DNA from: a virus
Virus record (IMG/VR): IMGVR_UViG_3300031696_001483
Location: 1 to 39,084 of that record
DNA length: 39,084 bases
Reading direction: 5' to 3' (one strand)
A program made the position numbers and the translations under genes. The notes below the pieces were generated by a model that did no database searches, was not told the origin of the DNA, and saw only the letters and a program-made list of their open reading frames with translations. Positions 23,423-31,220 of the stretch are shown in pieces (positions within the stretch are counted from its first letter, which is position 1; every line of letters begins with the position of its first letter).

Positions 23423-23893
23423 CTACTCAAACTCGTTATCTTCTCTGTGACCAACTTTCATAGCCATATTCGAATCGGTTTCCCTTACCTCAACCTTACT
23501 GCACCAAACACGATTCTCTTCGCTGTAGTCCGGAAGTAATATAGTGTTACAGTACTCATATAAGAAGTCAGCTAACCCCTCGCACCCAGTCTTTTCAACT
23601 TCAGTAATTTTAGCAATGCCAAGTTTTCCTAGGTTTAATAAGTCCTCTCTGTGTGGATCATCTTGTGCTACTAGTAAGGTATGATCAAACCAATCTTCTA
23701 ATTTTTCTTTTAATGGACGGAGGCCACCAAAGTCCATGCACCAGTTACGGGCGTCTAACGTATCACACTCGAATTCAAAGTGAAAACTTAATGCATACCC
23801 GTGTACCATATTGCAATGACTGTCCGCCCGCCATTGGCGGTATGCGACTGGGCCTAGTTGTGTGTAAGATTTAGTACTAATATATTTTGCCAT
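23423..23893 (-). CDS. queD: 6-carboxy-tetrahydropterin synthase QueD
   Basis: The 156-residue product belongs to the QueD/PTPS fold. SHCNMVHGY at 25-33 holds the catalytic C27 and zinc residues H26 and H31, but the usual HGH reads HGY. CMDFGGLRPLKEKLEDWFDHTLLV at 52-75 contains the conserved DFG and the DH pair (D70-H71). VEVRET ends with E138, the base-binding glutamate. It makes 6-carboxytetrahydropterin from the triphosphate produced by FolE (31.2 kb). A strong promoter and a structured leader stand upstream. Confidence 0.9.
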   Translation of the reverse strand: MAKYISTKSYTQLGPVAYRQWRADSHCNMVHGYALSFHFEFECDTLDARNWCMDFGGLRPLKEKLEDWFDHTLLVAQDDPHREDLLNLGKLGIAKITEVEKTGCEGLADFLYEYCNTILLPDYSEENRVWCSKVEVRETDSNMAMKVGHREDNEFE

Positions 23894-23900
23894 ATTTTAT

Positions 23901-23957
23901 ACTCCTTGGATATGGAGTGCGCGGAATGTTTTGAGAGGGGCGAACACAAAGGCCTCT
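23901..23957 (-). promoter_or_regulatory. Structured queD 5' leader: RBS hairpin plus possible pseudoknot (preQ1-I-like?)
   Basis: In the RNA, AGAGG (23957-23953) pairs with CCUCU (23938-23934) across a 14-nt loop. A CAAAACA tail follows and could pair back into the loop (UGUU with AACA), giving the layout of a small H-type pseudoknot. Next, ACUCC (23918-23914) pairs with GGAGU (23905-23901), which contains the queD Shine-Dalgarno sequence. Hiding the ribosome binding site suggests translational control. A preQ1-I-type riboswitch would fit the gene, but loop bases differ from what I remember of that class. Confidence 0.4.
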
Positions 23958-23969
23958 TTACTATTAACT

Positions 23970-23998
23970 ATTGTATGATATTTATGAATTGATGTCAA
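23970..23998 (-). promoter_or_regulatory. Consensus-like promoter for queD
   Basis: On the minus strand, TTGACA (23993-23998) is 17 nt from TACAAT (23970-23975). Transcription would start near 23963, just before the structured leader. Confidence 0.85.
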
Positions 23999-24001
23999 GT
24001 T

Positions 24002-24571
24002 TTATACCACCATTCCCTGTGAAGTTGTTAGGGGAGTTTTCCACCACTCTTCATAAGGAAACACAATCCATAAATCTTCTTCTGTTTTGTTAACTTCGAT
24101 AGATGAGTATTGAATATCAAAACTACTGCCAAGATTGTTAACTACAGTTGCAAATTTTACATTTTTACCCCAAATAGTTTTCCAAGTTTTGTCACCCGGC
24201 GAGCATGATTGTTCCCAGTCGTTTTTGATCCAATTAAATGTTGCACCGGTATCGTTGATGTCATCTACAATAAGAATGTTTTTACATATTCTTCCCGCTT
24301 GGCGTTCCCAGTTTGGAATTCCAATCGCATCTGCTGCCATCCATGAGTTAGATTCTTGGGAATCACCATCCCGCAATCTAACGTCTAGAGTATGCATGCT
24401 TACGTCTAGATAATGACTAAGCATAACAGCGAGCGGCAATCCGCCCCTAGTAATGCCCACAATATAATCAGGTTTAAAGTTATCCTTTGTCATACCTCTC
24501 GAAATCTCAAGGGCACCAGTCTCAATATCTTTATTAGTTAAATATAATTTTTTCAAGATCCGCATCTCCAT
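24002..24571 (-). CDS. Phosphoribosyltransferase (purine-type, COG2236-like)
   Basis: The 189-residue product has VGITRGGLPLAVML at 38-51 and the PRPP-binding loop ILIVDDINDTGATF at 99-112, with D103 and D104. These are standard type I phosphoribosyltransferase features. The active-site flap region contains RLRDGDSQESNSW. It probably attaches ribose-5-phosphate to a purine base and could salvage guanine or act on a deazaguanine, but specificity is not readable. AAGGAA lies nine bases before the ATG. It stands between GNAT and queD. Confidence 0.85.
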   Translation of the reverse strand: MEMRILKKLYLTNKDIETGALEISRGMTKDNFKPDYIVGITRGGLPLAVMLSHYLDVSMHTLDVRLRDGDSQESNSWMAADAIGIPNWERQAGRICKNILIVDDINDTGATFNWIKNDWEQSCSPGDKTWKTIWGKNVKFATVVNNLGSSFDIQYSSIEVNKTEEDLWIVFPYEEWWKTPLTTSQGMVV

Positions 24572-24585
24572 AGTTAAAAATTCCT

Positions 24586-24603
24586 TAGTATAGTACTATA
24601 CTA
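24586..24603. repeat. 18-bp perfect palindrome over the GNAT stop codon
   Basis: TAGTATAGTACTATACTA is its own reverse complement. It lies at the end of the GNAT gene and 14 nt before the phosphoribosyltransferase start. It could be an operator or an mRNA hairpin; there is no T run for termination. Confidence 0.7.
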
Positions 24604-25057
24604 CTGGAAGGCGTTGAAGTCTATATTCGTAGTTGTCTGTTGTAGCATTGTTGTTTAATGTAAATGCGCCATTGTTCAAGTGAAATCTATGCGCCATATC
24701 AGTTTTTGGACTGAGAGTTATGAGCCGCTCTACGTGATTACTTTTTTCCATCTCAGTTGCAAGCCTAAACACAATGTCTCTGCCTGCACGTGGTGCATTA
24801 CTCCATACAGTGTATGCTATTGCAATGTTACTATCCTCTAATGTAAATTCAGATAACTCTTCTACATTAGTTGGAATTCGATTAACAAAGGCAATACAAA
24901 TTGCTGCCTTGTATTCATTGTTCTCTTCCAATACATAAACCCTGCGGCCCGGGCCCAATCTAAACGCTAGATCAAACTCGGGCCTTACGGGGTCATCATT
25001 GGTATCGAACTTTAATTCATTCACGTTATCATGTGTAAGTTCAATAAAATTCAACAC
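24596..25057 (-). CDS. GNAT-family acetyltransferase-like protein
   Basis: A GTG start with AAGGAG upstream gives 153 residues. The layout fits GNAT: a strand with IAIAYTVWSNAPRAGRDIVFRLATEM, where the RAGRD region would contact CoA, then RLITLSPKTDMAHRFHLNNGAF, the typical final helix-strand unit (F-H-x-x-N-G-A-F). It should use acetyl-CoA with an unknown acceptor. It follows the subtilase gene by 12 nt. Confidence 0.7.
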   Translation of the reverse strand: MLNFIELTHDNVNELKFDTNDDPVRPEFDLAFRLGPGRRVYVLEENNEYKAAICIAFVNRIPTNVEELSEFTLEDSNIAIAYTVWSNAPRAGRDIVFRLATEMEKSNHVERLITLSPKTDMAHRFHLNNGAFTLNNNATTDNYEYRLQRLPVV

Positions 25058-25069
25058 TTGTTCTCCTTA

Positions 25070-28000
25070 TTACCAAGTTAGCTTAACTTTTACGCCTGTA
25101 TTTGTTTCAGTGTTACCCGCAACCCCTGCAACGTTATTACGATGCTCTGCATAACCTGCAAATGACACGTTGTCTATGTTATAACTTACACTAAAGCCTA
25201 AGTCATGTTCGATGTTTGTTGTACTTGCATCTGCACTGCCTTCGTTAAACTGTACTGCACCATCTGTCGTACGTGCGGTTGGTACTTTATAGTTCATCCT
25301 GCCGCTCATTACGCTAAGTGGCTGACTTAGATTGGCAGTAATTGTAAAGCCATTCTTAGTTTTGTAACCAGCACCTAATCCCCAACTGCTACTAACAAGT
25401 CCACTATAGCCCGTAACTAGACTAAACTCTTTACTTGCTTCCACATCTGTATAACCCATCTGTGCATTACCAAATGCGAACCAGCTGTTGTTGAACTTAT
25501 GATTTAGGTTAAGCCCCGCATACTGTGTAGTATGTGTGTCGCCAACGCCCATGTAGCCTTGTTGCACATTATTAAGGAACTTCTCAGTCTCCTTAAGAAA
25601 GCCCAGTGTAGCCTTTAATGAAGTATCATCGTCTTTGTGAACATCAAATCCAACTTTAATGCCCATGTCTCCGTCAGCTTTTGCTTCCGGATCCATTTTA
25701 AACGACGCACTAACGCCCAGTACTTCTGGCATCGTAAGTTCACCTGCGCGAGCCAAATTCCAATAACCATCGTATGCCCCTTGGCCGGCATGTGCAATGC
25801 TTTCTGCTAACCCGCCTGGACGAGTATCAACTGCTTGTGTATTATTTAGGTTAATAGAAAAGTCTCGTTCAAACTCATCTAGCACCATAACATTACTTAG
25901 TGCCGCAAATGCACCACTGCTAATGTTGCCAATTCCAGCACCGCCACTTAGTGTAGCAAGGTTTGAAATCTGTCCGTTGGTACGTCCGCTTGTTGGAATG
26001 CCAGTTGCACCTACAGGCTGTGTTGCCTTGTCCAAATCCAACAGTCCTTGACCGTGTGTATACTCCGCATATCCAGGCAAGTCCTTATTCGCAGTCTTAA
26101 GGACTAACTGTACTAGGTTCTCGCCTTTCATATGAGGCCACATTTGATGTAGGATCGCTAAACTTCCCGTAACAACCGGCGCAGCCATACTAGTGCCGCT
26201 CATTGTAACTTGAGTACCATCTTTGTATGCACTATTAATTTGATCACCCGGAGCAAGAATGTAGAAGTCACTTGCTTTCGCAGCATCCTTACATACGTTT
26301 CCAGTAAAGTCGTATGTTGCACAAACTGTGCCAGCCTTGCTACTGTAACTGTCAATAGCATTGTTAACCATGTTATACGATCCTACAATAAGCATACGGC
26401 CACCAAGGATAAGTTTACCATCATCGCCAGTAGCGTGGGCCATCTGTGCTGATCCACTCACATAGTCTTTAGCAAAGTTACCAGCACTGTTAACAAGAAT
26501 CTGTTCAGTGCCTAGTGCAATCTTCCATTCCTTTGCTTCATCAACTGCGCCGTTGTACCCATGCTCACCGTAGTAGTAGTGATTACTATAGCTAACGCCA
26601 GTTGTCCCTATTGCAGTAATACTATTACGGAAGGTACTATCTTCGTTCCAGTTTGCACTTATGTTAAATGCAATTGATCCTAAGTCCCGTGCCCACGCCG
26701 CGCCAATCCTAGCTCTTTGAAAACTATACCCGGAGCTATCAGTTACTTTAACTACAGCAACATCTGCATCATATGCAACACCGTGTGTACCAGTGCCATT
26801 TTTACGTCCAGCCGCAATACCTAGCACATGACTACCATGCCCTACGTTATCGTCCATAAACGTATTTGTGCCATCAGTTAGTGTATTGAACTGATATTTA
26901 ACTGCCCCTGCTAAGTCACTATGGTCTTTATCAAATCCAGTATCAGCAATGGTAATCAAACTACCTTTACCAGTCCAACCTCTACTATACGCAACGTGTG
27001 CATTAATAGCGGCCTTGTAGTTAGTACCTGAGCCATTAAACTCTGATGTTTTATAGCTGTTAGCATCGGTGTTATATCCAAGAGTACGTGTTCCCATGTC
27101 TGCGTGATCACTATTGTTATCAATTGGATCAGCTTCAGGCTCAGCAACTACGGCGTCATCCACTGTAGTTGCAACTTCACTCATAACCTTTGTCCAAGTA
27201 TCAGTTACTACTGTATTTTCAGTGTTAGTGGTTGTTACCGTTTCACCCCTGATAAGTTTCTCTTCTCCATCAGTCCAAACTTGCTTGGTAACTGGTGTAG
27301 TCTTAACTGTTGTAGTAGTAACGATAGTTGCAGTTGTAGTGTAATGCCGAGTAACTGTTGTAGTCTTAGTAGTGTCTACAGTTACGTCACTAGTCTTATC
27401 TTCGTACACCGTCGCAAAAACTGGATCAGCTTCAGCTTCTTCAGTAATAACTTCGTTAGTGATATTCTCATTTGCAACTACGTGCTCTGTGGTGGCCTGC
27501 GTAATTGCTTCTGAGACATCAACAATAACTTCATCAACTGTCGTTGCATCAATTTGATCTGTATCATCCCAAGTAAACGCATGCCCATCTGTGTAAGTGT
27601 ACACTTTAATCTTAGGATAAGTTAGTGTAGTTGTTACAGGAGTTGTACTAGTCTTTGTAGTCTTACGAATAGTATTATGTAATTTACTAGTATCAGCTTG
27701 TGTAATAGTCTCAATACGATCCTCGTATACATTACCAACAGCGGTCTCGCCACGAGTAACCACAGTAACAGGTGTGTTTTGATCGTCAACAGTGTATGTA
27801 ATGTTACTTGTTTTTGCGACATTATTAACTACATCAGCAATGTCTAACGTCTGCTTGTTAGGGATTTCGCGGACAGCGCCTTTTTCTTGCTTTGTAGTGC
27901 CGTCACTAAAGACGTAGTTCGTAATGTTCTGTAGTGATACGGTCCATGTGCGATCATAATGCATCTTCTTGGTCGTAGTTTCTGTCCAAGATGCCGTGCG

Positions 28001-28660
28001 TGTTAGATCCGTTTGATTGGCACCACCAGTAATAATTTGCTCACTGTTTGTGACAATAGTTTCTTTAACTTTGTCTGGAGAGTTAACAGCAGAAGATTGT
28101 GCTACCGTAACGCTACTGGTACTTGCACTAATAACAGTTGGAGTTGCCTGGTCAAAGATTAATGCTTGTTTCTCATTAATAACTTTATCCAATGATTCCT
28201 TATTAGCAAGGAACTTAAACTTATTAGTGTCGTAACCTTTGCCTGCGGTTACGTCATTAATCATAGGACGTAGTTCGTCTTTAAGAAGTTTAACGACCGC
28301 TTCTGCTTTACGGAAGCCAGCGTCTCCTAGTTTAGCTCGTAACAGGCCTTGACTCATTCCCGCCTTGTGCTCTTCCCATCCTGCAATAACATTGTCAATA
28401 CGTGTGACAATATCACCAGCTAAGGCTTTATCTTTATCTGTAGGATTTAGGAGAGCACTAAGTGAAGCACTTGATTGTGCGAATGAAACAGCCTGCTCTA
28501 GTTCACTAATCTGTGCGCTAATGACTGCAAAGTTCGAGTTAATTACGGGGTTAAGAGCACTCTTAACTGTGCTTATTGCCCCACTGCCACCGTCAACATT
28601 ACAAGCGGTAAGCAGTGTGGTAGCCAACAGTGCTCCTGCATAAGATTTAAGTTTCATCAT
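25070..28660 (-). CDS. Subtilisin-like (S8) autotransporter lipoprotein
   Basis: The product has 1196 residues. A lipoprotein signal ends at LLTAC with C20. Residues about 205-500 hold three imperfect repeats rich in Thr and Val (pattern VYED...TTT...TPVT...TDG). The peptidase S8 domain carries D573 (IADTGFDKDH), H608 (VGHGSHVLG), oxyanion N728 (NSAGN) and S824 (SGTSMAAP). Residues about 945-1196 form alternating beta strands and end in VKLTW, as outer-membrane barrels do. The architecture matches SphB1/NalP-type autotransporters, which are exposed at the outer surface and cleave surface proteins. Such a gene is unexpected in a phage. GAGG precedes the ATG; a shared-class promoter lies upstream. 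Confidence 0.88.
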   Translation of the reverse strand: MMKLKSYAGALLATTLLTACNVDGGSGAISTVKSALNPVINSNFAVISAQISELEQAVSFAQSSASLSALLNPTDKDKALAGDIVTRIDNVIAGWEEHKAGMSQGLLRAKLGDAGFRKAEAVVKLLKDELRPMINDVTAGKGYDTNKFKFLANKESLDKVINEKQALIFDQATPTVISASTSSVTVAQSSAVNSPDKVKETIVTNSEQIITGGANQTDLTRTASWTETTTKKMHYDRTWTVSLQNITNYVFSDGTTKQEKGAVREIPNKQTLDIADVVNNVAKTSNITYTVDDQNTPVTVVTRGETAVGNVYEDRIETITQADTSKLHNTIRKTTKTSTTPVTTTLTYPKIKVYTYTDGHAFTWDDTDQIDATTVDEVIVDVSEAITQATTEHVVANENITNEVITEEAEADPVFATVYEDKTSDVTVDTTKTTTVTRHYTTTATIVTTTTVKTTPVTKQVWTDGEEKLIRGETVTTTNTENTVVTDTWTKVMSEVATTVDDAVVAEPEADPIDNNSDHADMGTRTLGYNTDANSYKTSEFNGSGTNYKAAINAHVAYSRGWTGKGSLITIADTGFDKDHSDLAGAVKYQFNTLTDGTNTFMDDNVGHGSHVLGIAAGRKNGTGTHGVAYDADVAVVKVTDSSGYSFQRARIGAAWARDLGSIAFNISANWNEDSTFRNSITAIGTTGVSYSNHYYYGEHGYNGAVDEAKEWKIALGTEQILVNSAGNFAKDYVSGSAQMAHATGDDGKLILGGRMLIVGSYNMVNNAIDSYSSKAGTVCATYDFTGNVCKDAAKASDFYILAPGDQINSAYKDGTQVTMSGTSMAAPVVTGSLAILHQMWPHMKGENLVQLVLKTANKDLPGYAEYTHGQGLLDLDKATQPVGATGIPTSGRTNGQISNLATLSGGAGIGNISSGAFAALSNVMVLDEFERDFSINLNNTQAVDTRPGGLAESIAHAGQGAYDGYWNLARAGELTMPEVLGVSASFKMDPEAKADGDMGIKVGFDVHKDDDTSLKATLGFLKETEKFLNNVQQGYMGVGDTHTTQYAGLNLNHKFNNSWFAFGNAQMGYTDVEASKEFSLVTGYSGLVSSSWGLGAGYKTKNGFTITANLSQPLSVMSGRMNYKVPTARTTDGAVQFNEGSADASTTNIEHDLGFSVSYNIDNVSFAGYAEHRNNVAGVAGNTETNTGVKVKLTW

Positions 28661-28716
28661 AATGAACCTCTTCGTTAAAGTTAATATATAAACGTTCTTT
28701 TACTAAACATAATACT

Positions 28717-28753
28717 ATATTAACAGAGATTCTTAGTAAGTCTACCTGTTTTG
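28717..28753 (-). promoter_or_regulatory. Promoter with CAAAACAGGTAGACT block, for the subtilase gene
   Basis: TAGACT (28739-28744) is 16 nt before TAATAT (28717-28722) on the minus strand, preceded by CAAAACAGG. It is the weakest of the four related promoters. The start codon is about 57 nt downstream. Confidence 0.55.
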
Positions 28754-28757
28754 AAAC

Positions 28758-29009
28758 CTATTCTTTATTTAATTCTTCCCAAGCTGTGTAATGCTTCTCT
28801 ACTTCCTTGTATTTCTCCCAGGCTTCCGCGAGTTCTGGGTATTTTTTTATCATATCCTTGCGTGTTAATTTGGTACGACTATCAAGTTCGCCAAACCCAG
28901 TATTTGTTATTGTAATGGTATTACTTAGATCCGGATCACCAAAATCACGAGATCTAACAGTTATACCACCGTCTGGTGATGTGAATATTTTTCGTTTATC
29001 TTTAAGCAT
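28758..29009 (-). CDS. Hypothetical protein (83 aa)
   Basis: The product begins MLKDKRKIFTSPDGGITVRSRDFGD, a beta-rich half typical of short phage proteins that carry a DGG-x-TVR turn, and ends with a charged helix (AEAWEKYKEVEKHYTAWEEL). No cysteines, signal or membrane segment. No strong ribosome binding site is visible. It is isolated by the terminator upstream and the subtilase promoter downstream. Confidence 0.6.
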   Translation of the reverse strand: MLKDKRKIFTSPDGGITVRSRDFGDPDLSNTITITNTGFGELDSRTKLTRKDMIKKYPELAEAWEKYKEVEKHYTAWEELNKE

Positions 29010-29023
29010 TTAATAGTCCGAGT

Positions 29024-29052
29024 CAAAAATAGGGGGAAATTAATCCCCCTAT
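29024..29052 (-). terminator. Rho-independent terminator after the YhhQ gene
   Basis: The inverted repeat ATAGGGGG-N8-CCCCCTAT (29029-29052) is followed on the minus strand by TTTTT. It lies 12 nt after the transporter stop codon. Confidence 0.9.
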
Positions 29053-29063
29053 GTGTTTGTGTA

Positions 29064-29717
29064 CTACTTTAGGTCGTTTCCAGCATTCTTAAATGATGCC
29101 TGTACATCTTCATCAACGTGAATTTTACTAGATAGATATCTAAGTAATAGCCCGTATGCTGGTAAGAAGAGAATTAATCCCACAGCAATCTTAATTACTA
29201 CCTGAGCACCCGCAACTTCCATCCAGTTTGCTGACATATACTCGTTTGCTGAGTTATGAAAGGCTACTGCAAAGAATGCATAAGTGTCAATAATGTTTGC
29301 AACTACGGTTGATAACGCTGGAGCAATCCACCATTGAGACATGCGCTCCCTTAGTGTTTGGAATACATATACGTCAAGCATAGTACCTACTGCATAAGCA
29401 GTTGCACTTGCAAAGCCAATACGTAGAGCCACACTCGTTGGTGCTCCTTCTGCTAATACTACTAAAATACTTGCAATAATTGCGAGTGGATACGCCGCAA
29501 GGATTGTTTTACGTGCAATTCTCTTGCCAAGCAACCGTACTGTTAGGTCTGTTGCTAGCACTACTAGTGGAAATGTAAACGCTGCCCATGTTAACTTGAC
29601 ACCGAAAATTTCTACTGGAATACCAACAATTGCATTACTGACTGTAATGACGATAACATGTAGGGCGACCAACTTTAGTAGCATTGATCGATCCACGCCT
29701 TCAAAAAACTTTAACAT
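29064..29717 (-). CDS. yhhQ: YhhQ/VUT-family queuosine-precursor transporter
   Basis: From ATG 29717 with AGGAGA upstream the product has 217 residues and about six membrane helices. Conserved features of the COG1738 (vitamin uptake-like, YhhQ) family include TFPLVVLATDLTVRLLGKRIAR (helix plus charged loop), ATAYAVGTMLDVYVFQTLR and NIIDTYAFFAVAFH. E. coli YhhQ imports preQ0 and preQ1. In this phage it would bring host or environmental 7-deazaguanine into the infected cell, matching DpdA and the Que enzymes. It overlaps no neighbour and ends at a terminator. Confidence 0.88.
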   Translation of the reverse strand: MLKFFEGVDRSMLLKLVALHVIVITVSNAIVGIPVEIFGVKLTWAAFTFPLVVLATDLTVRLLGKRIARKTILAAYPLAIIASILVVLAEGAPTSVALRIGFASATAYAVGTMLDVYVFQTLRERMSQWWIAPALSTVVANIIDTYAFFAVAFHNSANEYMSANWMEVAGAQVVIKIAVGLILFLPAYGLLLRYLSSKIHVDEDVQASFKNAGNDLK

Positions 29718-29752
29718 ATGTTTCTCCTGTTTAAAGTTATATAGTATTGCCC

Positions 29753-30439
29753 CTAATGAGCTTTTAAGATATCCCAAGTATTAGTCCAGCCACTAACGTG
29801 ACTTACTTGACAATCTTCTCTCCCTGCCAGTCTCTTAGCAATACTATAGTCATTGCCACCTGGCTCGCATCGGTCCCCAAAAAAGTGTACCGATGATCCG
29901 TTAAAATACTTTAGTACTTGTGATTTATCGTTGCCTTTGGGGGAAACATCAATGCCAGTTTCCCCACCCACTGTAGCGCCAATATCTGGGAATCGTTCGA
30001 CTATTTCTTGCGCAATACGCTTACGCTCTTTTGTAATATTGTCCCATTTGTTATAATGTGTACGTTGATCACCAACGGCATTTCTACCTACTATACTAAA
30101 GTTAAGCATACCTGGACGCTTTTCGATATGATTACCAAACCGATAATCATATGGACTTTTTGTTATCTGTTCTTCAAGGTACGATATAAGTGACGCATTT
30201 GCATTCCAATTATTCCTTGCAATATTCTGTCCTTTAGTATAAACGTCACTACCACTGCAATTGAAGCACCAGTCTGCTTGCTCAAACACGTCCTGACCAA
30301 CCTGCTCAATTGTCTTGTCTACGTCACTACCAGTAACTAAACTAAAGTTTGGCATCTGCATAAAGAATTGCTTAAATTCAGAATGCATAGTTCCCCTGCT
30401 AGGGGTTAATGTGCCGTCTACGTCAAACAAATAGATCAT
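29753..30439 (-). CDS. HAD-superfamily phosphatase, phosphomannomutase-like
   Basis: The 228-residue product opens with FDVDGTLTPSR (D6, D8), the HAD catalytic motif, then LVTGSDVDKT. A phosphomannomutase-type cap region follows (RPGMLNFSIVGRNA), and the final HFFGDRCEPGGNDYSIAKRL carries the metal-binding acidic residues typical of eukaryotic-type PMM proteins. It probably isomerises or dephosphorylates sugar phosphates and could supply GDP-sugars. An AAGGAG ribosome binding site and a good promoter lie upstream. Confidence 0.87.
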   Translation of the reverse strand: MIYLFDVDGTLTPSRGTMHSEFKQFFMQMPNFSLVTGSDVDKTIEQVGQDVFEQADWCFNCSGSDVYTKGQNIARNNWNANASLISYLEEQITKSPYDYRFGNHIEKRPGMLNFSIVGRNAVGDQRTHYNKWDNITKERKRIAQEIVERFPDIGATVGGETGIDVSPKGNDKSQVLKYFNGSSVHFFGDRCEPGGNDYSIAKRLAGREDCQVSHVSGWTNTWDILKAH

Positions 30440-30464
30440 AATTACCTGTAATCTCCTTATTATT

Positions 30465-30493
30465 ATAATAACTTAAAAATATATAGTTGTCAA
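30465..30493 (-). promoter_or_regulatory. Consensus-like promoter for the HAD-YhhQ unit
   Basis: On the minus strand, TTGACA (30488-30493) is 17 nt from TATTAT (30465-30470). The transcript would start about 20 nt before the HAD gene and continue into yhhQ. Confidence 0.8.
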
Positions 30494-30566
30494 GAGATAA
30501 ATAAAGGTGTAGTCCGCGATATTGGCGTATCCGACCACTCTAACTGTTTAGAAGGAACTATCAGCA

Positions 30567-31220
30567 ATGTTATTTATTCACAACAAATATACTAAATGGT
30601 ACTTTCGGATCATCGAGTCTGCTAAATCGAGCAACTTTGTAGGATACACCGAAAAGCATCATATCATCCCAAAATCGTTAGACGGAACTGACGAGAGTAA
30701 TAATATCGTCACCCTAACCCCTAGACAGCATTTCGTCTGTCATATGTTACTTACTAAAATGGCTCGTAGTAAAAAACATAAGCATAAAATGATTCATGCG
30801 AGTTGGGCTATGACTACACTTGAATATTCTGAACGGCAAGACCGACATAAAAACAATTCTAAATCATACGAATATTCAAGAAAACTGTATAGCAAGCATA
30901 TGTCAGAAAACAACCCAATGCACAATACTAAAATTCAAGCTCGTAGATTGGCAACTTGGAAAAGGAATAGAGCTGAAAAAGATTATATTCCGGTTCGTGT
31001 ATTAAAAGATAAGTTTGTTACTCCGGCTGGGATATTCAAAACTAAAAAAGCAATACAACAAGAGTTAGGAATACCTGAACATACACTTAACACCATCTAC
31101 GCCAATTTAGATGCTCTACCTACATCAAACGGTAGACGAAGTAAAAAGATAGAGCATCTAAATATCGACCCATCTAAAACTTGGAGAGACAATGGATTTG
31201 GATTAGTTTCCGTTCCTTGA
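30567..31220 (+). CDS. Free-standing HNH homing endonuclease-like protein
   Basis: The 217-residue product has EKHHIIPKSLDGTDESNN near 28-45, an HNH nuclease motif, and a basic middle. A C-terminal NUMOD-like DNA-binding region follows (FVTPAGIFKTKKAIQQELGIPEHTL). AAGGAA lies nine bases before the ATG. It is the only plus-strand gene between 11.4 kb and the right edge, sits between folE and the HAD gene, and its end overlaps the end of folE by 18 nt. This fits invasion of an intergenic site by a mobile endonuclease. Confidence 0.85.
   Translation: MLFIHNKYTKWYFRIIESAKSSNFVGYTEKHHIIPKSLDGTDESNNIVTLTPRQHFVCHMLLTKMARSKKHKHKMIHASWAMTTLEYSERQDRHKNNSKSYEYSRKLYSKHMSENNPMHNTKIQARRLATWKRNRAEKDYIPVRVLKDKFVTPAGIFKTKKAIQQELGIPEHTLNTIYANLDALPTSNGRRSKKIEHLNIDPSKTWRDNGFGLVSVP

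Noticed and set aside
27104-27514. Plus-strand open frames up to 136 codons opposite the subtilase repeat region
   Set aside because: The Thr/Val-rich repeats of the subtilase make the opposite strand open by composition. Their products are Ser/Val/Cys-rich, with no ribosome binding sites.
25572-28660. DNA-level tandem repeats or a CRISPR array in the subtilase gene
   Set aside because: The repetition is at protein level with variable spacing, with no identical repeats or unique spacers. No CRISPR array is seen anywhere in the window.
30500-30515. T4-type late promoter before the HNH homing gene
   Set aside because: GATAAATA is one base from TATAAATA, but a single near-match in AT-rich DNA is weak and no other late boxes were noticed in the window.
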